Source of the DNA: Heyndrickxia ginsengihumi
Lineage (GTDB): Bacteria; Bacillota; Bacilli; Bacillales; Bacillaceae_C
Assembly: GCF_011008565.1 (NCBI RefSeq)
Contig: NZ_JAAIWK010000002.1
Coordinates: forward strand, 235,129-299,128
Direction: 5' to 3'
DNA length: 64,000 nucleotides
Numbering within the stretch: position 1 is the stretch's first letter; each line of letters starts with the position of its first letter. Positions 46,673 through 55,600 of the stretch are shown piece by piece. The notes below the pieces were generated by a model. The model saw only the letters and a list, made by a program, of their open reading frames with translations. It had not been told where the DNA came from and did no database searches. Both the position numbers and the translations under genes were made by a program.

Positions 46673-47392
46673 TTGTTCGGATCCATTTTTCCATTAGGAC
46701 TAGCCATCTCGACTGGTGCCGCAATCGCTCTTTTAAAAATTATTTTAATTGATATTATCTTATCTGGTGATAACGCTGTCGTCATAGCAATGGCAACAAG
46801 AAAACTGCAAAAAGATCAACAAAATAGAGCAATCTTTTGGGGTACTGCAGGCGCAGTTATTTTAAGAATTATACTGGCAATTGTCATTGTTGCACTTTTA
46901 AAAGTTCCTTTTGTCAATATTATCGGTGGTCTTTTACTTTTATGGATCGCTTACAAAGTGTTGGTTGGAGGAGACGAAGAAGTCCATATTCAATCTTCTA
47001 ACGGAATATTGAAAGCTATCGGCACAATTATCGTTGCGGATGCTGTTATGAGCCTTGATAATGTCGTCGCATTAGCCGGTGCCGCGAACGGACATATCGG
47101 TATGATTGCCCTTGGTGTTGCAATCAGCATTCCAGTGATGATTTTCGGTTCAAAATTGATCGTCGGTTTAATGAATAAATACAATTGGATCTCTTATATT
47201 GGTTCAGGTATTTTAGCATGGACTGCCGGAGAAATGTTGTTAAAGGACGAACATTTACTAGATCTTTTAAATCTTTCACATGGCCTAATTACTTATATCA
47301 TTTCAGCAATTATTACGATTTTCGTCCTAGCACTTGGTTATTACATGAATAAAAAAACATCGGAAAAACAAAAATTACAACATGCCAATTAA
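46673..47392 (+). CDS. TerC-family membrane protein (YjbE type)
   Basis: A 239-residue TerC protein with seven membrane helices and the two acidic motifs characteristic of the family, LSGDNAVVIAMA (first half) and SLDNVVALAG (second half). TerC proteins of this type export Mn2+ or metallate exported enzymes in Bacillus. The start is uncertain: TTG at 46673 has AAAGGA 9 nt upstream; the ATG at 46664 is too close to it. No yybP-ykoY leader is seen upstream. Confidence 0.85.
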   Translation: MFGSIFPLGLAISTGAAIALLKIILIDIILSGDNAVVIAMATRKLQKDQQNRAIFWGTAGAVILRIILAIVIVALLKVPFVNIIGGLLLLWIAYKVLVGGDEEVHIQSSNGILKAIGTIIVADAVMSLDNVVALAGAANGHIGMIALGVAISIPVMIFGSKLIVGLMNKYNWISYIGSGILAWTAGEMLLKDEHLLDLLNLSHGLITYIISAIITIFVLALGYYMNKKTSEKQKLQHAN

Positions 47393-47484
47393 GGTTAGGG
47401 AAAGTAAGTAAGAGGGACTATCCCCCTCCCTCTACGGACATTCCATCTATGCCGTGACTTACACCCATGCCAGGCGCACAACAT

Positions 47485-47516
47485 AAAAGGTCAGACAATT
47501 TTGTCTGACCTTTTCT
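47485..47516. terminator. Bidirectional terminator between terC and yhzD
   Basis: AAAAGGTCAGACAA pairs with TTGTCTGACCTTTT, followed by CTTT. It lies between convergent genes. Confidence 0.88.
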
Positions 47517-47702
47517 TTATCGATGAAATAAAATTAATGCACCTTGAGGAGATGTTAATCGATGTGATTTTTCACATCCACCTTTTTTCAGCAATATTTC
47601 TTCGCCTTTAAGCTTTGCTTCTTGATCATTTACGGCATCAATTTGTTCATCTATGATCTTTTCCCCTGAAGATTCAAATGCTGTTAAATAATAAATTGGC
47701 AT
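47517..47702 (-). CDS. yhzD: YhzD-like small protein
   Basis: 61 residues, beginning MPIYYLTAFESSGEKIIDEQ and ending in HRLTSPQGALILFHR, matching B. subtilis YhzD in pattern and in its place beside yhaR. It is probably a small alpha/beta protein of unknown function. It starts 16 bp after yhaR, so it is cotranscribed. Confidence 0.75.
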   Translation of the reverse strand: MPIYYLTAFESSGEKIIDEQIDAVNDQEAKLKGEEILLKKGGCEKSHRLTSPQGALILFHR

Positions 47703-47718
47703 CTAAATCCCGCCTTTC

Positions 47719-48501
47719 TTATTCACCAATAAAATATGGCTGGCGTTTTTCCACAAACGCTTGAATTCCTTCATAGTGATCCTTCGTTTGTCTCATTTTC
47801 CATTGTGCGCGTTTTTCTAACTCCAACGATTTATTAAAAATCGGACGATTTAATTCAGAATATATTTTTTTCGTTTTAATCATCGCAAGGAGTGGTTTAG
47901 TTTTCCAATTTGAAATTTTATCTTCAACCGATTGTTCAATTTCTTGTGAAAGCTCGTCAATTAATCCTATTTCTAGTGCCTCGCTAGGAGAAAGTATATT
48001 TCCTTCCCATATCAATTTTTTGGCTTTTTCTTGTCCAACCCGACGCTGTAATAAATAATGTCCACCGCCATCTGGAACTAGTCCAATACCAATAAAATTC
48101 ATGGCAAGTTTACTATTTACATCACTAATAATATAATCAGCCGCAAGTGCTAGACTTAATCCTAATCCTGTTGCAGGACCTTTTATTGCTGCAATCGTTA
48201 ATTTTGGTAAATTCGTTAATGTATTGACAGCTTCATTTATTTGTTCCATATATTTTGTAAATACATTTTCTCCATGCAATGAAAGCATTTCTTTAATATC
48301 TCCACCAGCTGAAAAAGCATTACCAAGTCCTGAAACAACAACGATTTTTATCGTCTCATCTAAAGTAATCGTTTTCAAAACATCTGATAATTCATGCACC
48401 ATTTTCATGTTTACTGCATTTAAAGACTCTGGCCGGTTAAAATACAGGTAGACAACCTCATTTTTCACTTCAAATTGTAATGTTTCAAACCGCGAAACCA
48501 C
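47719..48501 (-). CDS. yhaR: Enoyl-CoA hydratase/isomerase family protein (YhaR-like)
   Basis: A 260-residue crotonase-fold protein with the oxyanion-hole segment SGLGNAFSAGGDIKEM (near residue 60) and the catalytic-region AIKGPATGLGLSLALAADY (near 100-118). The acidic residue at the second catalytic position in VPDGGGHYLLQRRVG is an Asp. It hydrates or isomerises an acyl-CoA; the exact substrate is unknown. The start is GTG at 48499-48501, 11 nt after AAGGAG; the frame to 48591 is not coding-like. Confidence 0.85.
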   Translation of the reverse strand: MVSRFETLQFEVKNEVVYLYFNRPESLNAVNMKMVHELSDVLKTITLDETIKIVVVSGLGNAFSAGGDIKEMLSLHGENVFTKYMEQINEAVNTLTNLPKLTIAAIKGPATGLGLSLALAADYIISDVNSKLAMNFIGIGLVPDGGGHYLLQRRVGQEKAKKLIWEGNILSPSEALEIGLIDELSQEIEQSVEDKISNWKTKPLLAMIKTKKIYSELNRPIFNKSLELEKRAQWKMRQTKDHYEGIQAFVEKRQPYFIGE

Positions 48502-48864
48502 CGAATATGCCACTCCTTCATTTATTTTAATCTTACTATTATAGAATAACTGAAAATTCCCGACTTTTCCATAAAAAAAGAAAATTATCATATATTGGCG
48601 ATTTATGTAGCTTTAAAGGTATGTTAATTTAAACAGGTTAAAATGATACAGATGTAGAGATGATCATCATTTAAAAAAGCTGTCTCGATTAAATCATTTA
48701 CTCATTCACCATTTCCCCAAAACGACATTCATTGAGCTTGATAAGGAGGAATACGTGATAATGTATGTTGAGACAGCCCTTTTATGCTAGTTCGCTTATT
48801 CAACAGTGCAGATAATATATATACTTTTAATTAAAAAGCATCATAACTTATTTAGCGCTGCGAT
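48502..48864. other. Intergenic region between yhaX and yhaR
   Basis: Contains the yhaR promoter region and the long-loop hairpin at 48673-48783. The frame continuing from yhaR to 48591 shows no start signal. No gene is supported. Confidence 0.5.
48673..48783 (-). terminator. Long-loop hairpin downstream of yhaX
   Basis: GCTGTCTC (48679-48686) pairs with GAGACAGC (48770-48777), with about 83 nt between. On the minus strand the second arm is followed by TTTTTT, as in a terminator with an inserted loop. It resembles the yhaH terminator in design. Confidence 0.5.
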
Positions 48865-49731
48865 TTATTTAATAAACCGAATCTTTTTTAAAAAGTCTAA
48901 TGGCTGCTGTTTGCGAAAATGTTCTTTTACCATATACGCTACACCATTCTCATTATTAGAACGTGTAATCCAATCTGCCGCATTTTTCACTTTATTGGAA
49001 GCATTGCCCATTGCAACTCCAAGCCCTGCCCATTCAATTAACGGTATCTCATCAACGCTAGAACCAATCACTACTACTTCTTCGCGGCGAATGTTTAAAC
49101 GATCACATACATATAACAATCCTCGTAATTTCGAGATTCCTGCTGGAACAATATCAAGTGTTCCGTCATCACAAATGATACAATCTATTTCAGAAAACAT
49201 ATTATTAATGGCCTTTTTTGCTTCTTGCAAATCTTTTTCATTTATAAATTTAACTTCCACTTTTGATGGTGCAATTGGATTTTGGCCAAGCTTTTCGCTC
49301 AAGGAATCAACAAATTGTTCGGAATAGGAAAATGAGTGGGTTGTTTGATAAAGAACTCTACCGATTAAATGATTAGGCAAATTCAGTTTATTAGAAAGTG
49401 TAAATCTTTCTGAAACGAGACGTATTTGAGCAGGATAACTTTCGAGAAAACGCACTAAATCATTCGTAACATCTTCGTTAATTTTCCTAACAAAAATCGG
49501 TTTTTCTAATTGGCTTGCAATAAAGGCCCCTTGCAACGTTACTAAATACGTATTCAATTTCAATATTTTAGCTATTCGATTGGCTGCCGAAAAGTTTTTA
49601 GATGTAATTAATGTTACGGCAATTCCCTTATCATTAGCGTATTCAATCGCTTCTTTTGTCGACTTGTTCAATCGCCCGTTATCTTGAAGTAATGTTCCTT
49701 CAATATTTAAGGCTAACATTTTATAAATCAT
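48865..49731 (-). CDS. yhaX: HAD-superfamily hydrolase-like protein (YhaX)
   Basis: 288 residues of Cof-type HAD fold, the same length as B. subtilis YhaX. Motif I reads LALNIEGTLL, so the usual nucleophile Asp is Asn9 and the usual acid/base Asp is Glu11. The other motifs look normal: TLITSKN (motif II), the lysine motif AGISKLRGL, and VVIGSSVDEIPLI (motif IV, with a Ser for the usual Asp/Asn). Phosphatase activity is therefore doubtful. It is monocistronic. Confidence 0.85.
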   Translation of the reverse strand: MIYKMLALNIEGTLLQDNGRLNKSTKEAIEYANDKGIAVTLITSKNFSAANRIAKILKLNTYLVTLQGAFIASQLEKPIFVRKINEDVTNDLVRFLESYPAQIRLVSERFTLSNKLNLPNHLIGRVLYQTTHSFSYSEQFVDSLSEKLGQNPIAPSKVEVKFINEKDLQEAKKAINNMFSEIDCIICDDGTLDIVPAGISKLRGLLYVCDRLNIRREEVVVIGSSVDEIPLIEWAGLGVAMGNASNKVKNAADWITRSNNENGVAYMVKEHFRKQQPLDFLKKIRFIK

Positions 49732-49870
49732 GGATGTTCCTCCTTCTCATGATGCCAAATAAGCAATGATCTCATGGCTTATTCTTTTTATAGATGTATG
49801 AAGAAAATTCACAGATTAGAACATCCAACGAGATACAGTTTCATCTTTTTAGTAATAGTCTTTATGTACT

Positions 49871-49950
49871 AGTACGTCGCTTTCCGCGGGCGGTCGAGGA
49901 GCCTCCTTGTCTTAGGCACTTACAAGGTCTCCCGTTGACATTCTTCCCCT
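49871..49950. repeat. Family B GC-rich dispersed repeat, copy 3
   Basis: GTCGCTTTCCGCGGGCGGTCGAGGAGCCTCCTTGTCTTAG-type core, the reverse complement of the core of the 63880 copy. The interval 49732-50112 holds only this repeat and the terminator at 50019. Confidence 0.65.
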
Positions 49951-50018
49951 TTTACTTCATTAACAAATTCAATAAGTTTAAATTATTCTTGGGGGCTGCC
50001 ACCTTATTTAAAATAAAA

Positions 50019-50066
50019 AGACTGCTGACAAACTTAAAAACATAAGTTTGTCAGCAGTCTGAGACA
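50019..50066 (-). terminator. Terminator of yheA (repeat-type hairpin)
   Basis: A perfect 18-bp stem, AGACTGCTGACAAACTTA with TAAGTTTGTCAGCAGTCT, loop of 6. On the minus strand it is followed by TTTTTATTTT. Same family as 8093, 18694 and 44472. Confidence 0.85.
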
Positions 50067-50112
50067 GTTTTTATTCTCAACTCCTTTGAGGAGTTGGAAG
50101 TAATACCATCTG

Positions 50113-50466
50113 CTATTTATCAACCATTCCATAAAGGTCATCTAATGGTTTTAAGATGATTTTATTCAATTGATTGATTGTATCACTCATACGTTGTTCT
50201 GCTGTCATTAATTGAACGATATAAGGATTTTGCTGTACTAATAAGGCAGTCTCCTGTGCTTTTTTTGCTTCTTCTTCAGTAATTTGCTGCCCGGTCATTT
50301 GTTTCTGCTGAAGTTGAAGCTGTAAATCGCGAAATTGCTCAAATAAAGATTTTGCCTCATTATTTTGTAGAACAGTTTGATAACTTGTTGTTAATGCTTT
50401 ATAGTCCTCACTGTTTCGTAGTGCCTTTTCTAATTCCTGTGCATAATCAATTAAACTATTTGCCAA
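50113..50466 (-). CDS. yheA: YlbF/YmcA-family protein YheA
   Basis: 117 residues, all-helical, with the family core NEAKSLFEQFRDLQLQLQQKQMTGQQITEEE (about 35-65). The YlbF/YmcA/YaaT proteins act with RNase Y; YheA's own role is not known. GAGGAATTG is 8 nt upstream of the ATG. It follows yheB by about 110 bp, so cotranscription is possible. Confidence 0.9.
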   Translation of the reverse strand: MANSLIDYAQELEKALRNSEDYKALTTSYQTVLQNNEAKSLFEQFRDLQLQLQQKQMTGQQITEEEAKKAQETALLVQQNPYIVQLMTAEQRMSDTINQLNKIILKPLDDLYGMVDK

Positions 50467-50574
50467 TACAATTCCTCCTGTCGCTTATATAAGCGTGCAT
50501 TTCAGCTAAATTTTTTAGTTACTCTCCCATACTACTATAACAATATATGGAATGAAATGTTTAACATGCAATTT

Positions 50575-51708
50575 TTAAAACAATAAGGCTATAATCCCTT
50601 GAAATAGACCTATTACCCCGCCCAAAATCGCTCCTAAATATGTAATCATCTTAAACTCATTGGAAGTAATACTAAGGATTAGCGACTCAACACGCTGGAT
50701 TGGAAAGGACTCAACCTCATGCTGCACTAATTCTGCAATTTGCAGTTTACTAACAATAGCTTGTACTTGGTTTGCCAATAAACGAATCATCTTCTCAGAT
50801 AAATGAGGAATCACTTCGTCAATGATTTGTTTTTGATGCTGCCCAACAAAAGACTGAAGGGGTGTATTTAAAATATTGATTTCATTTACTATTTCCGCTA
50901 GATTATCACGAATCCATAACGCTATTTCTTCATCTGGTAATACCGGCAATACTTCTTGGAGCGGCTGATTTTTAAGATGATTCCATTCTTTTTCAAGCAT
51001 TTGCGAAATCGTTTCGCGCGCTTCTTCTCCATTTAAAGCATGAATAAGCTTTGGTTGAATTTTTTCAGCAAGCGAAATATTACCAAGGAGGCTCTTTAAC
51101 ATCGAGCCAAGCATTCCTTTATCATCTAAAAAACGATCCACCATTTGTTCAATTTTTTCAGCACCTTCATGACTTCCAATATACTCACACATTTTTTGTG
51201 TAATACGATCTGTTAACATTGGGATCTTCTCATCAATCTCTCCCATTAAACGATTAGGAAAAATTTCTTGAAGTGTGCGACTCATTATTTTTTGCTTTAT
51301 CCGAATATAATGTTTATCCACATTCTCCCCAATCCATGTACTTACGATTGACTCATGCACATGGATTTTTAAAAATTCACACACATACTTGATTGTCCAT
51401 TCAGCATTCATCCACATGACAAAGCGCTCAATAAGCCATTGACTTAACTCATTACGAAACTGGGAAGTGAGTAATTTCTTTTCAATACTCTTCGGAGTCA
51501 CTAGATGCTCAACAACAAGCTTGCCTAATTGTTTCGCAATTTCATGCCGCCTTTTTGGAATCAATCCTGGAGTAAAAGGAAGTCTCCATTTGCCGATATA
51601 TTTAGCCTCACGTGGAAAAAACAGCATTTTAATCGCTAAATAATTTGTAAATCCACCAATGATTGCGCCTATAACAACCATAAATACTACTTCTAAAAAT
51701 GCATGCAT
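50575..51708 (-). CDS. yheB: DUF445 membrane protein YheB
   Basis: 377 residues, matching B. subtilis YheB. Membrane helices at both ends (residues 2-25 and the last 25) enclose a long helical domain; the N-terminal GAIIGGFTNYLAIKMLFFPREAKYIG is the DUF445 signature. Its function is unknown. I prefer the ATG at 51706-51708 with AGGATGG upstream; ATG at 51718-51720 adds four residues. Confidence 0.88.
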   Translation of the reverse strand: MHAFLEVVFMVVIGAIIGGFTNYLAIKMLFFPREAKYIGKWRLPFTPGLIPKRRHEIAKQLGKLVVEHLVTPKSIEKKLLTSQFRNELSQWLIERFVMWMNAEWTIKYVCEFLKIHVHESIVSTWIGENVDKHYIRIKQKIMSRTLQEIFPNRLMGEIDEKIPMLTDRITQKMCEYIGSHEGAEKIEQMVDRFLDDKGMLGSMLKSLLGNISLAEKIQPKLIHALNGEEARETISQMLEKEWNHLKNQPLQEVLPVLPDEEIALWIRDNLAEIVNEINILNTPLQSFVGQHQKQIIDEVIPHLSEKMIRLLANQVQAIVSKLQIAELVQHEVESFPIQRVESLILSITSNEFKMITYLGAILGGVIGLFQGIIALLF

Positions 51709-51898
51709 AAAACCATCCATCCTATCTACTTAACGAGCTTTAAAAAATAATTTAAATTATAATGAACCAATTTGTCGTACCAATCATACGATATCAGCAA
51801 AAGCCCATTCAAGTCAAAAAGGTTCCAATTTTTTCTTAAAAGATATCTTCTATAACTAGTACGATTTTGTTTACATATAAAAGAAAGGAGCTATTATT

Positions 51899-52969
51899 AT
51901 GTCCACTAAACTAGGTATCCTTACACTGGATCCACAAACTCAACAAGAATTTTTTCATGAAATTGGCAAACGTGCACGTAAATACGATATAGAACTGTTT
52001 TTATTTTCCCCGCTAAATATCGTTCCAGCATCTCATAAAGTAGAAGGTTATTGTTTCCATTCTGATATAAACGAATGGAAACAGAGCGAATTTTCATTAC
52101 CTCTTTACCTATATGATCGATGTATCTATGAAGAGGACAGTAAATCTAAAAATGCAAAAAGGGTTGTCTCCTGGCTTAAATCACGCTCTGATACAACATT
52201 TTTAGGATATGGATTACCGAATAAGTGGGTGCTTTATGAAGAGTTAAAAAACAATCCGCTCATCTCTCCTTACTTAGTTGAAACAACAAAAGCATCCTTA
52301 CCTGAAAAAATTATTTCGAAACTTTCAGCAGATCACCCTATTATCTTGAAACCTATTGATGGTAATCGGTCTGCGATATACTCAATTGAACAAATCGAAA
52401 ATAATGTGTTGGTTAAAACAACAAGAGCAGAAAAAGTTGTGGCAAAATCTTTTGAGTCAGTGGCTGATTGTAAACAATGGCTCGAAATCATACTTAGAAA
52501 ACATATTTATTTAATGCAGAGGAAATTAAATAATGTAAACAAAAACAATCAACCATATGCACTGCGTATGTTACTTCAAAAAGATCATGCTGGCAACTGG
52601 CATGAAGTTACAAGAAAAATTCGAGTCGGGGATAAAAATGGATTACTTACGAATACTTCCGAAAACATCTACACATATGAAGGGTTAAAAAAACAATTTC
52701 CTCATTTTAATGTAACTTATATAGAAAACGAAATTGACGAAATTATAGCTCAGCTTCCTAAACAATTAGAGCAGACATTTCACCCGCTATTCGAATTAGA
52801 GGTAGATATAATTCTCGCAAATGATCAATCGATTTGGATTATTGATATAAACTCCAAGCCTAAAATGATTTCCGCTGACAAGATAGAAACGAATAGATTA
52901 GAACAACTCATTGAAGCCCCTTTAGCTTATTGTCAATTTCTTTCAACTAGCAAGAACGGTTTAATATAG
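51899..52969 (+). CDS. yheC: Spore coat-associated ATP-grasp protein YheC
   Basis: A 356-residue YheC/YheD-family protein (ATP-grasp fold). Visible segments are PIILKPIDGNRSAIYSI (nucleotide-binding lysine region, near residue 150) and the acidic metal-site run DIILANDQSIWIIDINSKPK near residue 300. These proteins localise to the forespore and coat; the substrate is unknown. AAAGGAG is about 9 nt before the ATG. It forms a pair with yheD 50 bp downstream. Confidence 0.9.
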   Translation: MSTKLGILTLDPQTQQEFFHEIGKRARKYDIELFLFSPLNIVPASHKVEGYCFHSDINEWKQSEFSLPLYLYDRCIYEEDSKSKNAKRVVSWLKSRSDTTFLGYGLPNKWVLYEELKNNPLISPYLVETTKASLPEKIISKLSADHPIILKPIDGNRSAIYSIEQIENNVLVKTTRAEKVVAKSFESVADCKQWLEIILRKHIYLMQRKLNNVNKNNQPYALRMLLQKDHAGNWHEVTRKIRVGDKNGLLTNTSENIYTYEGLKKQFPHFNVTYIENEIDEIIAQLPKQLEQTFHPLFELEVDIILANDQSIWIIDINSKPKMISADKIETNRLEQLIEAPLAYCQFLSTSKNGLI

Positions 52970-53013
52970 AAATAATCTGGCGGTCATTTTTCCGCCATTT
53001 CAAATGAGGTGTT

Positions 53014-54381
53014 ATGAACATGGCAAAAAAATATAAAATAGATTTTTTTGATGAAGAGAGCCATATTCTTTATTATCCCGCGTCACTTTCACTATCCGAC
53101 TCAATAAAAAAAATTGGCTTTGGATCGACAATTGTGGAAGTAAAAGCTGAACCTCATCCGAATGAAAGTAATGTATTATCGATAAGTAAAGGCTTAGCAA
53201 ATTCTCTTTATATGCCGACATTTATTAAATCAATTTATCTCTTCCAACATGAACAATTAATGATTCTTGGGCCTTTAGTAGGGATTTTTTCATCTGGATT
53301 TACCCCTTATCAAGTTCATCCAATTGGTGAAAGATCTAATACGTTTGCAAGACTTTTATCTGTTCAATCATCAATTGGTGTCGTTCCCTTCCTTTTTGGT
53401 GAACAACATATTGATTGGGATTCTGGACTTATTGCAGGATTTTTCTATCAAAATGGAAAATGGGAAAAGATTAACATTCCTTTTCCAAATGTCATTTACG
53501 ACCGTCTTCCAAATCGAAAAAGTGAAATGCAGCATCAGTCGCGAAAAGTGAAAGAAAAATTGGAAAAAGAGTATTTAATTCCTTGGTATAACCCTGGCTT
53601 TTTTAATAAACTTGAAGTACATGAGCGATTATTTCAGGATGAAAAAATTGAAAAATATTTACCAGAGACCCATTTACTCACTTCAAATCACCAGATTGAA
53701 CAGATGCTAGCAACATACGGCCATGTGTATATTAAGCCCATTAATGGAAGTCTAGGTATTGGTGTCCACCAAATTATTTATGACCGTAATACAAACGCAT
53801 ATTACTGTCGATATCACGATGGGAAAAACCACTTATTAAGGTTCACTAGTTTAGAAGCATTAATGAATCATGTTTTTGCAAAAAAGCAACGAAGTCAACT
53901 AATGATTCAGCAAGGAATAAAGCTTATGAGAGAAGATAAACGTTCCATTGATTTTCGTGTTCATACAAATAAAGATATAAATGGGGATTGGAAGGTAAGC
54001 GCAATAGCAGCAAAAGTTGCAGGTATTGGAAGTCCTACAACCCACATAAAGGCCGGTGGAGAAGTTAAAACATTAGAAGAGCTGTTTTTTGATACAGAGA
54101 TGCGGATGGAAATAAAAGAGATGTTAGAACAAACAGCATTAGAACTCGCCCAATCTATTGAAGAACATGTTGAAGGTATTGTCGGTGAAATTGGCTTTGA
54201 TCTAGGAATAGATAAGGAAAATAAAATATGGTTGTTTGAAGCTAACTCAAAACCCGGTCGTCACATTTTTGCCCATCCTTATATGAGAGACTTTGAACTT
54301 TTAACAAGGAAAATGTCACTTTCCTTTGCTATTTATTTAACCGTAAAACAATTTGAATCGCCTCAAACACTATTCTCATAG
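53014..54381 (+). CDS. yheD: Spore coat-associated ATP-grasp protein YheD
   Basis: A 455-residue paralogue of YheC. It has an N-terminal domain of about 180 residues, then ATP-grasp with HVYIKPINGSLGIGVHQI (near residue 240) and the C-terminal metal-site segment IGFDLGIDKENKIWLFEANSKPGRH (near 395-420). GAGGTG lies close to the first ATG (53014) and 8 nt from the second (53020); either could be used. It is made in the mother cell or forespore in relatives. A weak CTCCCTCC/GGAGGGAG hairpin follows at 54382-54415. Confidence 0.9.
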   Translation: MNMAKKYKIDFFDEESHILYYPASLSLSDSIKKIGFGSTIVEVKAEPHPNESNVLSISKGLANSLYMPTFIKSIYLFQHEQLMILGPLVGIFSSGFTPYQVHPIGERSNTFARLLSVQSSIGVVPFLFGEQHIDWDSGLIAGFFYQNGKWEKINIPFPNVIYDRLPNRKSEMQHQSRKVKEKLEKEYLIPWYNPGFFNKLEVHERLFQDEKIEKYLPETHLLTSNHQIEQMLATYGHVYIKPINGSLGIGVHQIIYDRNTNAYYCRYHDGKNHLLRFTSLEALMNHVFAKKQRSQLMIQQGIKLMREDKRSIDFRVHTNKDINGDWKVSAIAAKVAGIGSPTTHIKAGGEVKTLEELFFDTEMRMEIKEMLEQTALELAQSIEEHVEGIVGEIGFDLGIDKENKIWLFEANSKPGRHIFAHPYMRDFELLTRKMSLSFAIYLTVKQFESPQTLFS

Positions 54382-54416
54382 CTCCCTCCTATCTTCATTC
54401 TCTTTTTGGAGGGAGA
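54382..54416 (+). terminator. Possible terminator of yheD
   Basis: CTCCCTCC pairs with GGAGGGAG around an 18-nt T-rich loop. There is no T-run afterwards, so this is weak. Confidence 0.4.
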
Positions 54417-54582
54417 ATGATTGGAAATAAGATTCATTTTATATAAAATATTCTTATATAGAACTCAATGTAGTAAGTAGTTCATTTTTATCTTACATAT
54501 CATAAACCGCATTTCTATCCATAAATAACCTTACATAAATAGAGCACTGAAAAAGGCATAAAAGAAGAACGAGGGAGAAGCA

Positions 54583-55494
54583 ATGATTAATCGCTTATTA
54601 GAACATTATCCAACTGCATATACATCCAAAACTCCTATTCAGACAAAAGGAACTATTTGCTTTTGGTTGGAAGATGGACAGCAATATATTGGTATTCCTA
54701 TAGAGGATCTAACACCGGAAGAAACAGAACTATTAAAGTCACTTTTCCCCACTTTTCATGAGGAAACTACGTTAAACGATACGTACCAAGAAAAACGGTG
54801 GTACGACTTTTTATTAAACAATGAAAAAGAAGCAAAAATGCCAGCTTCCATTGAAAATGGTGTATTCCGTATTATTCAGTTCGCCGTTTCAAAAAAGGGA
54901 ATCAATACACAGGACTTAAAAGAAGCGTTAAAAAATATGTTTGCTTTTGATGTCACCGTAATTTTTTTAAATGACTATCATGGTTTTATTGTTGAGGAAA
55001 AGCAGCAACTAAATACAACAGAAGATGATTTCCATGCGTCCTTGCTTGCCTTTGAAAACGATTTTTATGTCCCAATTTCATTATATATTGGCGAATTTAA
55101 AAACGTATATAAATTAAAGAATTTCTTTCAATATGAACAAAAACTATTTCAATTTGCACGCTCGCATATTTCGGCATCATTGCTTTTTACACTTAAAAAC
55201 ATACTTCCCGTCTATCTTATACATACATTACCTATTGAAATCCGGAAACAGTTATTTATGAGCATCTTTGATGTGTTTCGTGATGACCGTGAGTTATGGA
55301 AAACGGTAAAAAAATATCTTGAAAATTATACGAATACGAGTTTAACTTCTAAGCAACTATTTATTCATCGAAATTCCTTGCAATATCGGATTGAAAAATT
55401 TGAAGAAAAAACAAATTTAAATTTAAAAATGTTCACTGATGCAATGTTTGCCTATTATGCATGTCTAGATTTTGAATATATAGATGAGAACTAG
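54583..55494 (+). CDS. PucR/CdaR-type regulator (YxkF-like)
   Basis: 303 residues with a C-terminal PucR helix-turn-helix (about residues 250-295; TSLTSKQLFIHRNSLQYRIEKFEEKTNLNL) and an uncharacterised N-terminal sensing part. In B. subtilis the homologous yxkF stands directly before msmX, as here. It may control MsmX or sugar uptake. GAGGGAGAAGC is about 7 nt before the ATG. The msmX ATG lies about 110 bp downstream of its stop, so the two may be cotranscribed. Confidence 0.78.
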   Translation: MINRLLEHYPTAYTSKTPIQTKGTICFWLEDGQQYIGIPIEDLTPEETELLKSLFPTFHEETTLNDTYQEKRWYDFLLNNEKEAKMPASIENGVFRIIQFAVSKKGINTQDLKEALKNMFAFDVTVIFLNDYHGFIVEEKQQLNTTEDDFHASLLAFENDFYVPISLYIGEFKNVYKLKNFFQYEQKLFQFARSHISASLLFTLKNILPVYLIHTLPIEIRKQLFMSIFDVFRDDRELWKTVKKYLENYTNTSLTSKQLFIHRNSLQYRIEKFEEKTNLNLKMFTDAMFAYYACLDFEYIDEN

Positions 55495-55600
55495 GCAATG
55501 TGCCAAAAGATTATTCATTAATTTTTGTGCACATTTGCCATTTAAAAATGTAAGGGTTTTCACTAAAATGAATTTAACATTTGAAGGGGGGCTATTGATT

